A stretch of DNA of 64,000 nucleotides from Streptomyces tailanensis (GCF_008386495.1 NZ_VTHJ01000054.1:1-64000), one strand, 5' to 3'. Shown: positions 1 through 8,495, counted from the stretch's first letter. The notes: a model not told the origin generated them from the letters alone. Made by a program: numbers and translations.

Positions 1-94
1 GGAGACTCACTCCCGCACCACCAGAACACGCTCGCGTGTCCTTGATTGCCACCTGCTCACCACCCCATACTTGGCCGACTCAGCTCGAGACCGC

Positions 95-1507
95 TCAGTG
101 ATGGAAGCCCGTGGCGGTCTCCTTGTCGTGGGTCAAGGGGCCCGGCTGGCGGCGCAGTTCGGGCAGCAGCAGACCGAGGTCCTCCACGAACAGCTCGGCG
201 AGATCGGCGGAGAAGCCGTTGCGGCACACCACACGCAGCACGGACAGGTCCTGCCGGTTCTCGGGGAAGGTGTACGCGGGCACCAGCCACCCCTTCTCCC
301 GCAACCGCCGGGACACATCGAAGACGTCGTACGCCGTGACGTCCTCGGCGGTGGTGAAGGCGAAGACGGGCAACTGGTCGCCCCGGGTGAGCAGTCGGAA
401 GTCGCCGAACTTCGCCACGCGGTCCGCGAGCCCGAGGGCGACATCCCGCGTGGACTGCAGGACAGCCCGGTAGCCCGCGCGGCCGAGCCGAAGGAAGGTG
501 TAGTACTGCGCGACGACCTGGGCGCCCGGACGGGAGAAGTTGAGCGCGAAGGTGGGCATGTCGCCGCCGAGGTAGTTGACCTGGAAGACGAGTTCCTCGG
601 GCAGCTCGGCGGCGGACCGCCACAGCGCCCAGCCGACCCCCGGGTAGACGAGCCCGTACTTGTGCCCGGAGGTGTTGATCGACGCCACCCTCGGCAGCCG
701 GAAGTCCCACACGAGATCCTCGTCGAGGAAGGGAGCGACCATGGCGCCGGACGCGCCGTCGACATGCACGGGCACATCCAGGCCCGTACGTTCCTGGAGC
801 CCGTCGAGCGCCGCGCACAGCTCGGCGATCGGCTCGTACGACCCGTCGAAGGTGGACCCGAGGATGCCCACGACCCCGATGGTGTTCTCGTCGCACAGCG
901 CGGCGGCGGCCGCCGGATCGAGGTGGAACCGGTCACCCTCCATGGGCACCTGCCGTGCCTCGACCTCCCAGAAGGTGCAGAACTTCTCCCAGCAGACCTG
1001 GACGTTGACGCCCATGACGAGATTGGGCCGGGCGTCCGCCGAGGGGTACCGGTCGGCGTTCCGCTTCGCCCACCTCCGCTTGAGGGCCATCCCGGCGAGC
1101 ATGCAGGCCTCGCTGGAGCCGGTGGTCGAGCAGCCCACGGCGGTGGCCGGATCCGGGGCGTTCCACAGGTCGGCGAGCATCGCCACGCACCGCCGCTCCA
1201 GCTCTGCCGTGCGCGGGTACTCGTCCTTGTCGATCATGTTCTTGTCCCGGCACTCACTCATGAGGACCCCGGCCTGCGGTTCCATCCAGGTGGTGACGAA
1301 GGTGGCGAGATTCAGCCGGGAGTTGCCGTCCAGCATCAACTCGTCGTGGACCAGCTGATACGCGGTGGCGGGCGCCAGCGGCTCGTCCGGGAGCCGATGC
1401 CTGGGCGGGGCCTCGGTCATGCCGCCGACCGGGTTCGCCTCACCGTAGAAGGGGTTCACGGCGAGCCGGTGCCGATCGTTCCGGCTGCCCTCTCGATGCA
1501 GTGGCAT
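95..1507 (-). CDS. gad: Glutamate decarboxylase (PLP-dependent)
   Basis: The predicted 470-aa protein has the length of bacterial GadA/GadB. It should convert L-glutamate to GABA and CO2 in the cytoplasm, consuming a proton. The N-terminal NPFYGEANP block, the substrate-pocket stretch GCSTTGSSEACMLAGMALKRR, the cofactor Asp segment VHVDGASGAMVAPF and the PLP lysine motif SINTSGHKYGLVYPG are all visible. I chose the ATG at 1507 because it gives the family length and lies just upstream of the conserved NPFYGEA block; a GAAGG is close to it. Longer versions upstream would run into the divergent regulator. The gene is divergent from a PucR-type regulator, so acid- or nitrogen-linked control is possible but not shown. 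Confidence 0.93.
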   Translation of the reverse strand: MPLHREGSRNDRHRLAVNPFYGEANPVGGMTEAPPRHRLPDEPLAPATAYQLVHDELMLDGNSRLNLATFVTTWMEPQAGVLMSECRDKNMIDKDEYPRTAELERRCVAMLADLWNAPDPATAVGCSTTGSSEACMLAGMALKRRWAKRNADRYPSADARPNLVMGVNVQVCWEKFCTFWEVEARQVPMEGDRFHLDPAAAAALCDENTIGVVGILGSTFDGSYEPIAELCAALDGLQERTGLDVPVHVDGASGAMVAPFLDEDLVWDFRLPRVASINTSGHKYGLVYPGVGWALWRSAAELPEELVFQVNYLGGDMPTFALNFSRPGAQVVAQYYTFLRLGRAGYRAVLQSTRDVALGLADRVAKFGDFRLLTRGDQLPVFAFTTAEDVTAYDVFDVSRRLREKGWLVPAYTFPENRQDLSVLRVVCRNGFSADLAELFVEDLGLLLPELRRQPGPLTHDKETATGFHH

Positions 1508-1651
1508 GCCTTCGACGGTAGGCCGGGGGAGAGGGACGCGCACCTCATGGGGAGCCCAGGACGGTGCGAGAGGGGGACGTGTTGTCCGTTGCCCCTGCCT
1601 ACTAATCTGCCCAGGGGGGCCACAGGCACTAGCGCGGGAGGGAAGACGAAG
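1508..1651. promoter_or_regulatory. Divergent gad / pucR promoter region
   Basis: These 144 bp separate the two divergent starts. An inverted repeat, CCCCTG at 1592-1597 and CAGGGG at 1612-1617, brackets the AT-rich run TACTAATCT at 1600-1608. That run is the best -10-like sequence here. This is the arrangement expected of an operator over a promoter, but no clear -35 is visible and the regulator binding here is only an inference. Confidence 0.4.
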
Positions 1652-3691
1652 TTGCCCACCCTTGAGTACTTGATCAATGACAGCCCCCGGCTGCGGCTGC
1701 GGTTCCTTCAGCCCGGCCACGGCCCCCGTTTCGGCACGACCAGGGTCACGGAAGTCGTCGTACGGCCGGTGAGCGACCTCCCGCACGCGCTCACGGACTC
1801 CTCGATCGAGAACGGGACGCTGTTCCTGGTCCCCTTGGACTCGCCACAACCGTCACGGGCCACGGACCGGACCATCGAGCACCTGATCCGGCTCCTGGCC
1901 CGGCGCAAGGCGGCCGGGCTCGTGCTGGGCACTCACGGGCACAGCCTCCAGACCTTCCCCGAGACCACCCTGGCGGTCGCCAACAGCCTCGGGCTCCCCC
2001 TGTTGACGACCTCCGCGGACACCGCCGCGTGGGCCCGCGTCAACGAGGAGCTGCGGCTGCGGCGCGCCGAGTTCGCGGAGCGGCAGGTCGGGCATCTCGA
2101 CGGTCTCCTCAACCGTCTGCCGACCAGGCTCGCCGACCCCACCGCGATGCGGCGCATCGCCGACTGGCTCTCCGTGGCCCTGGACGCCGAGGTACTCGTC
2201 ACCTCGGCCCGGCGCGGTGTCCTCGCGGCCGCGCCGGACAGCGCACCGGCCGCCCTGGCCCACGCCGTCATCACGGGAACCCACACCGCCACCGCACCGG
2301 CGCCGGGCGCCCCGGCCGGCACCATGCACACCCGGATCGTGTCCCTCAGCCCCGGCTCTCCCGGCGCCGATGACGAGGCCCGCCTGGCCATCACCTCCCC
2401 CAACGCCTTCGACACCGCGGCCGCCGCGCTGATCCAGCACGCGGCGAAACTCCTGGGGCTGTGCGACCAGGCCCGCCGGGAACACCAGGCCAAGGCCGAG
2501 ACACCGCGATCGGTACGGCACGCCGCGTTCCAACTGCTCATGCGCGGCGAGACGGTGCTGGCCCAGGTCGTCTACACGGGGGCCGCGCAAGCGCTGCTGG
2601 ACACGGACACCGCCCGCGTCTTCGTGGTCGACACGGGACCACAGGACCGAGAGGCCACCCTGCGGTGGTGTGAGACAACCCTGGCCGAACAAGCCCTCGT
2701 GGCGCCCTGCCCGGGCAAACCGAAGCACATCCTCGTTCTCGACCCCGTCACCCCCGTCAACCCTCTCGACCCGACCCACGACAACGACCGTGTGGAGACG
2801 GTCCTGAGAGACATGATCGCGGCCCGCCAGGGCCATCTGCTGGGCCAGAGCCGACCGCACCGTCTCCCCGAGATAGCGAACGGCTATCGGGAGGCGCTGA
2901 CCGCGGTGGCCGACGCGGCCATGACCCCGCACCGGATCAGTCTGGGCGGATCCGAGACCAAGTTCGCCCCGCTGCTGCCCAGAAGAGAGGCCAGAGCCTG
3001 GGCCGCCGACCTCATGGCCCCGCTGCTCGACGCCTTCCCGGGCCGGGGCGACGAGCAGAAGATGCTGCTCGAAACCCTCCCGACCGCCTTGAGTTTCAAG
3101 GCGACCGAAGCCGCGGGCGGCCTCGGTGTCCACCGGAACACGGTCACCCAGCGGCTTAACAGAGCGGGAAAGATCCTCTCCCTCGACCTCCGCGGCTCGG
3201 CCAACGACCGCATCCTGGTCCTCCTCGCCCTCGACATCCTGGCCCTGCCGAACACGGACGACGGCACGGACAGCGGCATGGCCGAGGGCACGGACGACAA
3301 CGCGCCGCCCCCGATCGCCGCCCCCGACTTCGCCGCCCTGATGATGAGGGGAGCCGCTGACGGCGCGGTCAAGTCCTGGGCGCAGGAGCGGCTTCGCCCC
3401 GTACAGGCCGATCAGCGGGATCTCGTCGAGACCCTCTGCGTATGGCTGGAACACAACCTCAGCACCAAGCAGGCGGCCCGCGCCCTGGCCTTGTCCGAAG
3501 CCACCATCCGCAACCACACCCGGGACGCGGCCGCCCTCCTCGGCATGGACTTCTCCACGAAGATGGTCGGCGTCCATGACACCGACGTAGTGACCGTGGC
3601 GGACATCGCGCTCGCCCTGCACGTCCTGCTCGGCCGCCCCGCCCTGACCCAGCCGATCCGCCACGGAAACGGAAACCCTCCGGCCGGATGA
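1652..3691 (+). CDS. PucR-family transcriptional regulator
   Basis: A 679-aa regulator. The N-terminal part (about residues 1-120, starting PTLEYLIND) resembles the PucR purine-catabolism regulator domain. A GGDEF-like middle region follows. A C-terminal HTH_30-type helix-turn-helix lies near residues 480-510 (ATEAAGGLGVHRNTVTQRLN). A second HTH-like segment near 605-630 (KQAARALALSEATIRNHT) extends the protein beyond usual PucR length. I chose the TTG at 1652 because GGGAGGGAAG lies just upstream and the PucR domain begins there; the reading frame stays open far upstream over the antisense of gad, which is a shadow. Divergent position suggests it regulates gad or itself; ligand unknown. Confidence 0.8.
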   Translation: MPTLEYLINDSPRLRLRFLQPGHGPRFGTTRVTEVVVRPVSDLPHALTDSSIENGTLFLVPLDSPQPSRATDRTIEHLIRLLARRKAAGLVLGTHGHSLQTFPETTLAVANSLGLPLLTTSADTAAWARVNEELRLRRAEFAERQVGHLDGLLNRLPTRLADPTAMRRIADWLSVALDAEVLVTSARRGVLAAAPDSAPAALAHAVITGTHTATAPAPGAPAGTMHTRIVSLSPGSPGADDEARLAITSPNAFDTAAAALIQHAAKLLGLCDQARREHQAKAETPRSVRHAAFQLLMRGETVLAQVVYTGAAQALLDTDTARVFVVDTGPQDREATLRWCETTLAEQALVAPCPGKPKHILVLDPVTPVNPLDPTHDNDRVETVLRDMIAARQGHLLGQSRPHRLPEIANGYREALTAVADAAMTPHRISLGGSETKFAPLLPRREARAWAADLMAPLLDAFPGRGDEQKMLLETLPTALSFKATEAAGGLGVHRNTVTQRLNRAGKILSLDLRGSANDRILVLLALDILALPNTDDGTDSGMAEGTDDNAPPPIAAPDFAALMMRGAADGAVKSWAQERLRPVQADQRDLVETLCVWLEHNLSTKQAARALALSEATIRNHTRDAAALLGMDFSTKMVGVHDTDVVTVADIALALHVLLGRPALTQPIRHGNGNPPAG

Positions 3692-3852
3692 GCCTGCGCA
3701 CGTGCCCCAACACATGCGCAGGCGGTCCTGATGCCGCCGCTTCCCCGCCGATGGACGATCCGCCGGCCCGCACCCCCGTGACGGGCCACGCGTCTCGCCC
3801 ACTGTTCCGGTTGACCGAGACTCACCTTAGGAAGGCCGCCAAGGGCAGGCCA

Positions 3853-3969
3853 TTGCACAAGTGCACGGTCGGCGCGGCGACGCTTTGCGTAGTGCACTGC
3901 GAACCGCCCACAGCGCCCCCGCAGTGCGTTTCGACACCCCGGCGACTTACCGAAGTGCACGGCTTGCAC
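3853..3969. promoter_or_regulatory. Cluster of TGCAC/GTGCA repeats upstream of tipA
   Basis: The 354-bp gap between the PucR gene and tipA holds several GTGCA/TGCAC boxes. TGCAC-AA-GTGCA lies at 3854-3865, the palindrome AGTGCACT at 3891-3898, a GCAGTGCG at 3921-3928, and GTGCA (3955-3959) with TGCAC (3965-3969), the last overlapping the tipA -35 hexamer. This looks like a multi-site operator separate from the TipA inverted repeat. The binding protein is unknown. Confidence 0.45.
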
Positions 3970-3994
3970 CTCACGTGGCGTGAGGACCCAGCCT
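3964..3994 (+). promoter_or_regulatory. tipA promoter (MerR-type, 19-bp spacer)
   Basis: A -35 TTGCAC (3964-3969) and a -10-like CAGCCT (3989-3994) are separated by 19 bp, the over-long spacer typical of MerR-activated promoters. Inside the spacer lies a perfect inverted repeat, CCTCACG at 3969-3975 and CGTGAGG at 3979-3985. From memory this closely matches the thiostrepton-inducible ptipA of S. lividans in hexamers, repeat and spacing. TipA bound to a thiopeptide would twist the spacer and activate its own gene. Confidence 0.85.
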
Positions 3995-4045
3995 GGAGCG
4001 CGTACCGAGAAACGGAGAACCGAGAAGGGGAAAGGAAGCGGAAGC

Positions 4046-4807
4046 ATGAGCTACACCGTGGGACAGGTCGCCGGATTCGCCGGTATCACGGTGCGCACAC
4101 TGCACCACTACGACGAGATCGGCCTGCTCGTACCGAGCGAGCGCACCCACGCGGGCCACCGCCACTACGGCGACGCCGACCTCGACCGGCTCCAGCAGAT
4201 CCTGTTCTACCGAGAGCTCGGCTTCCCCCTCGACGAGGTCGCGACCCTGCTCGACGACCCGGCCGCGGACCCGCGCGAACACCTGCGCCGCCAGCACGAA
4301 CTGCTGACCGCCCGGATCGAGAAGCTGCAGAAGATGGCCGCGGCCGTGGAACACGCCATGGAGGCACGCAAGATGGGCATCAACCTCACGCCCGAGGAGC
4401 GGTTCGAGGTCTTCGGCGACAAGGACCCCGAGCAGTACGCCGAGGAGGCGGAACAGCGCTGGGGCAATACGGAGGCGTACGCCGAGTCACAGCGCCGCGC
4501 CGCGAGCTACACCAAGGAGGACTGGAAACGCATGCAGGCCGAGGTGGCCGACTGGGGCGAGCGCTACGACGCCCTGATGTCCGCCGACGAGCCGCCGACC
4601 GGAGAGGCGGCCATGACCATGGCCGAGGAACACCGGCAGCACATCTGCACCTGGTTCTACGACTGCCCGTACGAGGTGCACCAGGGCCTCGGTGAGATGT
4701 ATGTCTCCGACGAGCGCTTCAAGGCGTTCTACGACTCCATGCGCCCCGGCCTCGCCGAACACCTGCGGGACGCCATCGTCGCCAACGCGGCCCGCCACGG
4801 GAGCTGA
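4046..4807 (+). CDS. tipA: TipA, MerR-family thiopeptide-responsive activator (TipAL)
   Basis: The 253-aa protein has the same length as S. lividans TipAL. It starts with a MerR winged helix (about 1-70; YTVGQVAGFAGITVRTLHHY, GHRHYGDADL), continues through a coiled coil (about 75-110) and ends in the TipAS ligand domain (110-253). The family binds thiopeptides such as thiostrepton covalently through a Cys; Cys201 and Cys207 in CTWFYDC are candidates. I chose the ATG at 4046 because it gives the exact HTH start and an AAGGAAGCGG site precedes it. An internal start for TipAS is also present. Autoregulation is strongly suggested by the upstream promoter. Confidence 0.95.
   Translation: MSYTVGQVAGFAGITVRTLHHYDEIGLLVPSERTHAGHRHYGDADLDRLQQILFYRELGFPLDEVATLLDDPAADPREHLRRQHELLTARIEKLQKMAAAVEHAMEARKMGINLTPEERFEVFGDKDPEQYAEEAEQRWGNTEAYAESQRRAASYTKEDWKRMQAEVADWGERYDALMSADEPPTGEAAMTMAEEHRQHICTWFYDCPYEVHQGLGEMYVSDERFKAFYDSMRPGLAEHLRDAIVANAARHGS
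4373..4807 (+). CDS. tipA: TipAS, short ligand-binding product from an internal start
   Basis: Codon 110 of tipA is an in-frame ATG at 4373, preceded at eight bases by a strong ribosome-binding site, GGAGG (4360-4364). In S. lividans the abundant 144-aa TipAS protein starts at the equivalent residue 110 and sequesters thiopeptides. The product here would also be 144 aa. The site is visible directly; production of the short form in this strain is inferred. Confidence 0.7.
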   Translation: MGINLTPEERFEVFGDKDPEQYAEEAEQRWGNTEAYAESQRRAASYTKEDWKRMQAEVADWGERYDALMSADEPPTGEAAMTMAEEHRQHICTWFYDCPYEVHQGLGEMYVSDERFKAFYDSMRPGLAEHLRDAIVANAARHGS

Positions 4808-4870
4808 GTGGCCCACAGCTTGGTCTCAGTGCGCCCACAGGGCACTCTGGAGGAACCGGTGGAACCTGGT

Positions 4871-4904
4871 GGGGTGACCGCGCGTTGATAGCTTTGGTCA
4901 CCCC
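4871..4904. terminator. Inverted repeat between tipA and the dedA-like gene
   Basis: A perfect 9-bp stem, GGGGTGACC (4871-4879) and GGTCACCCC (4896-4904), is separated by 16 bases. It follows tipA and precedes the next gene by 55 bp. It could be a stem-loop ending tipA transcription or an operator for the downstream gene. No T-run follows it. Confidence 0.4.
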
Positions 4905-4959
4905 TATGGGTGCCACCCACAGGTCTTCACCTCTTCCTCACCCCCAGGAGCCCGGAACC

Positions 4960-5865
4960 GTGACGACGATCGCCCTCGGACCGAGCTGGTTGGATCCGAA
5001 CTATCTGCTCGACTCGTTCGGTATCTGGGGCCTGCTCCTGATCGTGTTCGCCGAGTCCGGGCTCCTCATCGGCTTCTTCCTGCCAGGTGACTCACTGCTC
5101 TTCACCGCGGGCATGCTGATCGCGTCGAAGACGCTGGGCTTCCCGCTGTGGCTGGCAATCGTCTTGATCTGCGTCTCCGCCATCCTGGGCGACCAGGCGG
5201 GCTACATGTTCGGCAAGAAGGTCGGCCCCGCCCTGTTCAAGCGGCCCGACTCCCGCCTGTTCAAGCAGGAGAACGTCACCAAGGCCCACGAGTTCTTCGA
5301 GAAGCACGGCCCGAAGTCCCTGATCCTGGCCCGCTTCGTGCCCATCGTGCGTACGTTCACGCCGATCATCGCGGGCGTCAGCGGCATGCGGTACCGCACA
5401 TTCCTGATCTTCAACATTGTCGGCGGCATCCTGTGGGGCGCGGGCGTCACCCTCCTCGGCTCCTGGCTCGGCAAGATCGAGTTCGTCAAGAGCAACATCG
5501 AGGCGATGCTGCTCCTGATCGTCTTCCTCTCGGTGGTCCCGATCATCATCGAGTTCTGGAAGGCCAGGAAGGCCAAGAAGAACCAGCCCAAGCCCACCCC
5601 GGCCCCGCACCCGCAGGCGCACGCCATGACGGACGACGCCACGACCCAACTCCGCCGCATCCCGTCGAACGACCAGCCCCAGCAGCAGCCGTACGACCAG
5701 AACCAGGGCTACGGAAACGAGGGTTACGGCAACCAGGGCTACCAGGACTACGGCTACCAGCAGCAGCCCCCACAACAGCCGTACGCCCAGCAGTACCCGC
5801 AGGGCAACCAGTACCCGCAAAACGAGAACCAGGGCTACCAGGGCCAGAACTACCCCCAGTACTGA
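4960..5865 (+). CDS. DedA/SNARE-associated family membrane protein with Q/Y/G-rich tail
   Basis: A 301-aa protein. Residues about 1-215 form a DedA (SNARE_assoc, PF09335) core: ESGLLIGFFLPGDSLLFTAG, the GDQAGYMFGKKVG segment, and the RFVPIVRTFTPIIAGVSGM signature, with four to five membrane segments. DedA proteins support membrane homeostasis and probably act as lipid or small-molecule transporters. The last 70 or so residues are a low-complexity tail rich in Gln, Tyr, Gly and Asn with repeats such as NQGYGNEGYGNQGY. I chose the GTG at 4960 because AGGAG lies nine bases upstream. The substrate is unknown. Confidence 0.88.
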   Translation: MTTIALGPSWLDPNYLLDSFGIWGLLLIVFAESGLLIGFFLPGDSLLFTAGMLIASKTLGFPLWLAIVLICVSAILGDQAGYMFGKKVGPALFKRPDSRLFKQENVTKAHEFFEKHGPKSLILARFVPIVRTFTPIIAGVSGMRYRTFLIFNIVGGILWGAGVTLLGSWLGKIEFVKSNIEAMLLLIVFLSVVPIIIEFWKARKAKKNQPKPTPAPHPQAHAMTDDATTQLRRIPSNDQPQQQPYDQNQGYGNEGYGNQGYQDYGYQQQPPQQPYAQQYPQGNQYPQNENQGYQGQNYPQY

Positions 5866-5882
5866 TCACCGCCGGATGACAC

Positions 5883-5970
5883 CCGCGCCCCCAAAGGGGC
5901 GCGGGGCTGTGACATTTGCGGCTCCGCCGCGTGGGCGCGACAAGCCCCCACGGGCCCGCAGTCGCTCAAA
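5883..5970. repeat. Streptomyces intergenic repeat B, copy 1 (with terminator hairpin)
   Basis: This copy lies between the convergent dedA-like and thrE-like genes. It starts with a perfect hairpin, CCGCGCCCC (5883-5891) and GGGGCGCGG (5896-5904), and continues with GGGCTGTGACATTTGCGGCT, CCGCCGCGTGGGCGCGA and CCCGCAG. The same block recurs at 10.15, 29.28, 40.2 (twice) and 44.0 kb. The hairpin may serve as a bidirectional terminator. Confidence 0.85.
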
Positions 5971-5998
5971 AACCAATGCCCCCCGAGCTGGTAGGCGC

Positions 5999-7753
5999 TC
6001 AGAACCCCCGAGTCCGCTTAGCAGCCTTCCGCCCAGCCCGCGCAGCGCCCGGCAAGAACAACCGGAACAACTCGGACCCCAGGTTCACGCCGATCGCAAT
6101 AGCCATGGCCAATGCCGCAGCCTTGGTCAGCGAAACCAACCCGGCGTCCACATCATTCTGCGCGAACGCCAGCAACCCGAAATAGGTCGCCGACCCTGGC
6201 AACAGGGGCCCGATCGCCGCAGTCGTGTAAGGCAACGCCGAAGCGAACCGATACCGCGACAACAGCTGCCCGAACAGCCCCACCACCCCCGCCGCCACCG
6301 CCGTAGAGGCGACCGGCGAGATCTCACCCGCGTCATGCATGGCCCCGTAGACGGCCCAAGCCACCCCGCCGTTCAACGTCACGACGAGCACGGTGGATCG
6401 TTCCTGCTGAAGCAGCACCGCGAAGGTCAACGACAACAGCATGGACGCGACGAGCTGCCAGACGGGCCGCTCGGCGCTGCCGAGCGCCGCGTCGGGGTTG
6501 AGCTGGGCGCCCACCTTCACGCCGAAGTACAGGACGAGCAGCACGCCCACCACGATGCCCACGAAGAGGTACATGACCTCCAACAGCCGGGCGGAGGCGG
6601 TGATGTAGTAGCCGGTCAGCCCGTCCTGCACGCCCGCCACGAGCGCCCGCCCGGGCAGCAGAGCGAAGAGCCCACCGGTGATGACGGCGGAGGCCGCCAC
6701 GTCGACGTGCGCGACGGTCAGGGCCACCCCGATCGCGGCCGGCGGCATCGCGGCCACCAGGAACTGGTAGAACTCCGGCAGCCCCCGCCCCGAGCACACC
6801 CACGCCAGCCGGTCGCCGAGCATCGCGCCCAGTGCGGCGGCGACGAAGACGACGACCCCACCGCCGACCAGCACGGACGCGGCGCCCGCGAGCAGCCCGC
6901 TCGCCCCGGTCAGCACCCAGCCGGGATACGGGTGCCGGTTGCGCCGTATCTCGGCGAGCCGCCGGTACGCCTCCTCCAGCGAGATCGCGGTCACCGGGTC
7001 GCTGAGGTCGTCCACCAGCTGGAACACGGCCGCGAGCCGGGTGTAGTCGGTGGCCCGCCGCCGTACGATCCGGGAGGCCGTGACGGGGTCGTCCACGAGC
7101 GACGGCTGGTAGGTGATCGACAGCTGGGTGAAGGTGACGGTGGGTTCGCAGCGGTCGAGGCCGTAGGACCGGCAGACGGCGAACATCGCCGCCTCCACGT
7201 CCTCCGCGCCCTCGCCGCCCGCGAGCAGCAGTTCGCCGATGCGCAGCGTCAGGTCGAGCACACGCGGCACGGCGGGCCCCGGCTCGTCCTCCGTCCGCGC
7301 CGGCCGCTCCGGCGCCGGCCGCTCCGCCACCGGCATCCGCAGCATCGTGCGCATCCGGTCCTGCCAGGGCACGTCCTTGGTCAGGCTGACGGCCGGGATC
7401 CCACTGGGCGGCGTGAAGGCGTCCGGCGCGAACCGCGCACCGGCGCCGTACGTCCGAGGCGTACTGAACGCGGACCCCTCGGGCTCCTGGGAGACCGGCT
7501 CGGGCGGCGCCAGCCCCTCCGGCAGGGCGAACTCGGAGGTCGTCTGCGACTCGGACTCCGTGGCGGCGGCCGGTACATCCAGCCCGGCGGGGATCGCGAA
7601 CTCGGACGTCACCGACGACTCGCTGTCGACCACCGGCCTGTCCATCACCGGCGCGAGGCGCACCGGCACGAAGGAACCGCTCGCCGCGTCCGACACCGGC
7701 TTGCGGTCCTCGGGTTCCGTCACTCCCACTTCGCCGCGCTCCCTGTACGACAC
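5999..7753 (-). CDS. ThrE-family threonine/serine exporter-like membrane protein
   Basis: A 584-aa protein. Residues about 1-150 are polar and probably disordered. The ThrE domain (PF06738) begins near RVLDLTLRIGELLLAGGEGAEDVE and is followed by the second ThrE region, with about ten hydrophobic segments (for example VFVAAALGAMLGDRLAWV and GGLFALLPGRALVAGVQDGL). C. glutamicum ThrE exports threonine and serine. The C-terminus is basic. A GTG at 7753 has GGAG six bases upstream; a shorter start at the in-frame GTG before TEPEDRK is possible. It is convergent with the dedA-like gene. Confidence 0.88.
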   Translation of the reverse strand: MSYRERGEVGVTEPEDRKPVSDAASGSFVPVRLAPVMDRPVVDSESSVTSEFAIPAGLDVPAAATESESQTTSEFALPEGLAPPEPVSQEPEGSAFSTPRTYGAGARFAPDAFTPPSGIPAVSLTKDVPWQDRMRTMLRMPVAERPAPERPARTEDEPGPAVPRVLDLTLRIGELLLAGGEGAEDVEAAMFAVCRSYGLDRCEPTVTFTQLSITYQPSLVDDPVTASRIVRRRATDYTRLAAVFQLVDDLSDPVTAISLEEAYRRLAEIRRNRHPYPGWVLTGASGLLAGAASVLVGGGVVVFVAAALGAMLGDRLAWVCSGRGLPEFYQFLVAAMPPAAIGVALTVAHVDVAASAVITGGLFALLPGRALVAGVQDGLTGYYITASARLLEVMYLFVGIVVGVLLVLYFGVKVGAQLNPDAALGSAERPVWQLVASMLLSLTFAVLLQQERSTVLVVTLNGGVAWAVYGAMHDAGEISPVASTAVAAGVVGLFGQLLSRYRFASALPYTTAAIGPLLPGSATYFGLLAFAQNDVDAGLVSLTKAAALAMAIAIGVNLGSELFRLFLPGAARAGRKAAKRTRGF

Positions 7754-7924
7754 CGCTCACTCCGCCTCAGTATGCGCACCGATACGCAAGCAGGCCGCGT
7801 GCTCCTGCGGGAACACGCGGCCTGCTCACTTCAAAACGCACGCGCCGCAACCATCAATTGAGAAACCACGATGGCGAGCAACCAACTCCGCGAGAGCGGC
7901 GCCGGTTTAGGCGCAAAGGGGTGT

Positions 7925-8431
7925 TCAGTGACCGCCCTGCTCCTTGAAGCGCTTGTACGACTTCTCGACCTCGGCCTCGGCCTCGGCGCGGCCGACCCAG
8001 TCGGCGCCCTCGACGGACTTGCCGGGCTCCAGGTCCTTGTAGACCTCGAAGAAGTGCTGGATCTCCAGGCGGTCGAACTCCGACACGTGGTGGATGTCAC
8101 GCAGGTGCTCCACGCGCGGGTCGTGCGCGGGCACGCACAGCAGCTTGTCGTCGCCGCCGGCCTCGTCCGTCATCCGGAACATGCCGATCGCACGGCACTG
8201 GATGAGGCAGCCGGGGAAGGTCGGCTCGTCCAGGATGACCAGCGCGTCCAGCGGGTCGCCGTCCTCGCCGAGGGTGTTCTCGACGAAGCCGTAGTCGGCC
8301 GGGTAGCTGGTCGAGGTGAAGAGACGACGGTCCAGGCGGATCCGACCGGTCTCGTGGTCCACCTCGTACTTGTTCCGCGAACCCTTCGGAATCTCGATCG
8401 TGACGTCGAACTCCACCGGTGGCTCCTCCAT
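7925..8431 (-). CDS. ppa: Inorganic pyrophosphatase (family I)
   Basis: A 168-aa soluble enzyme that hydrolyses pyrophosphate to phosphate in the cytoplasm. The family I features are complete: EIPKGSRNKYEVD, YPADYGFVENTLGEDGDPLDALV containing the metal-binding Asp signature DGDPLDA, and the K-R-F ending near KSYKRFKEQGGH. I chose the ATG at 8431 (MEEPPVEFDV); GTG and TTG codons three and two codons upstream are alternatives. It is divergent from dacB, with about 64 bp between starts. Confidence 0.96.
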   Translation of the reverse strand: MEEPPVEFDVTIEIPKGSRNKYEVDHETGRIRLDRRLFTSTSYPADYGFVENTLGEDGDPLDALVILDEPTFPGCLIQCRAIGMFRMTDEAGGDDKLLCVPAHDPRVEHLRDIHHVSEFDRLEIQHFFEVYKDLEPGKSVEGADWVGRAEAEAEVEKSYKRFKEQGGH

Positions 8432-8495
8432 GATCAACACATCGTTCTGGTGGTTAAGTGTCCCTCACGCAGGTGTGTGATCGCGAAAGGGGCTG

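Noticed and set aside
71..1651. Plus-strand open frame running into the PucR gene from position 71
   Set aside because: It is the antisense of gad; high GC keeps it open. The PucR homology begins only near 1652.
5876..7861. Long plus-strand ORF opposite the thrE-like gene
   Set aside because: The minus strand encodes a clear ThrE domain protein with membrane segments; the plus frame is an Arg/His/Pro-rich shadow.
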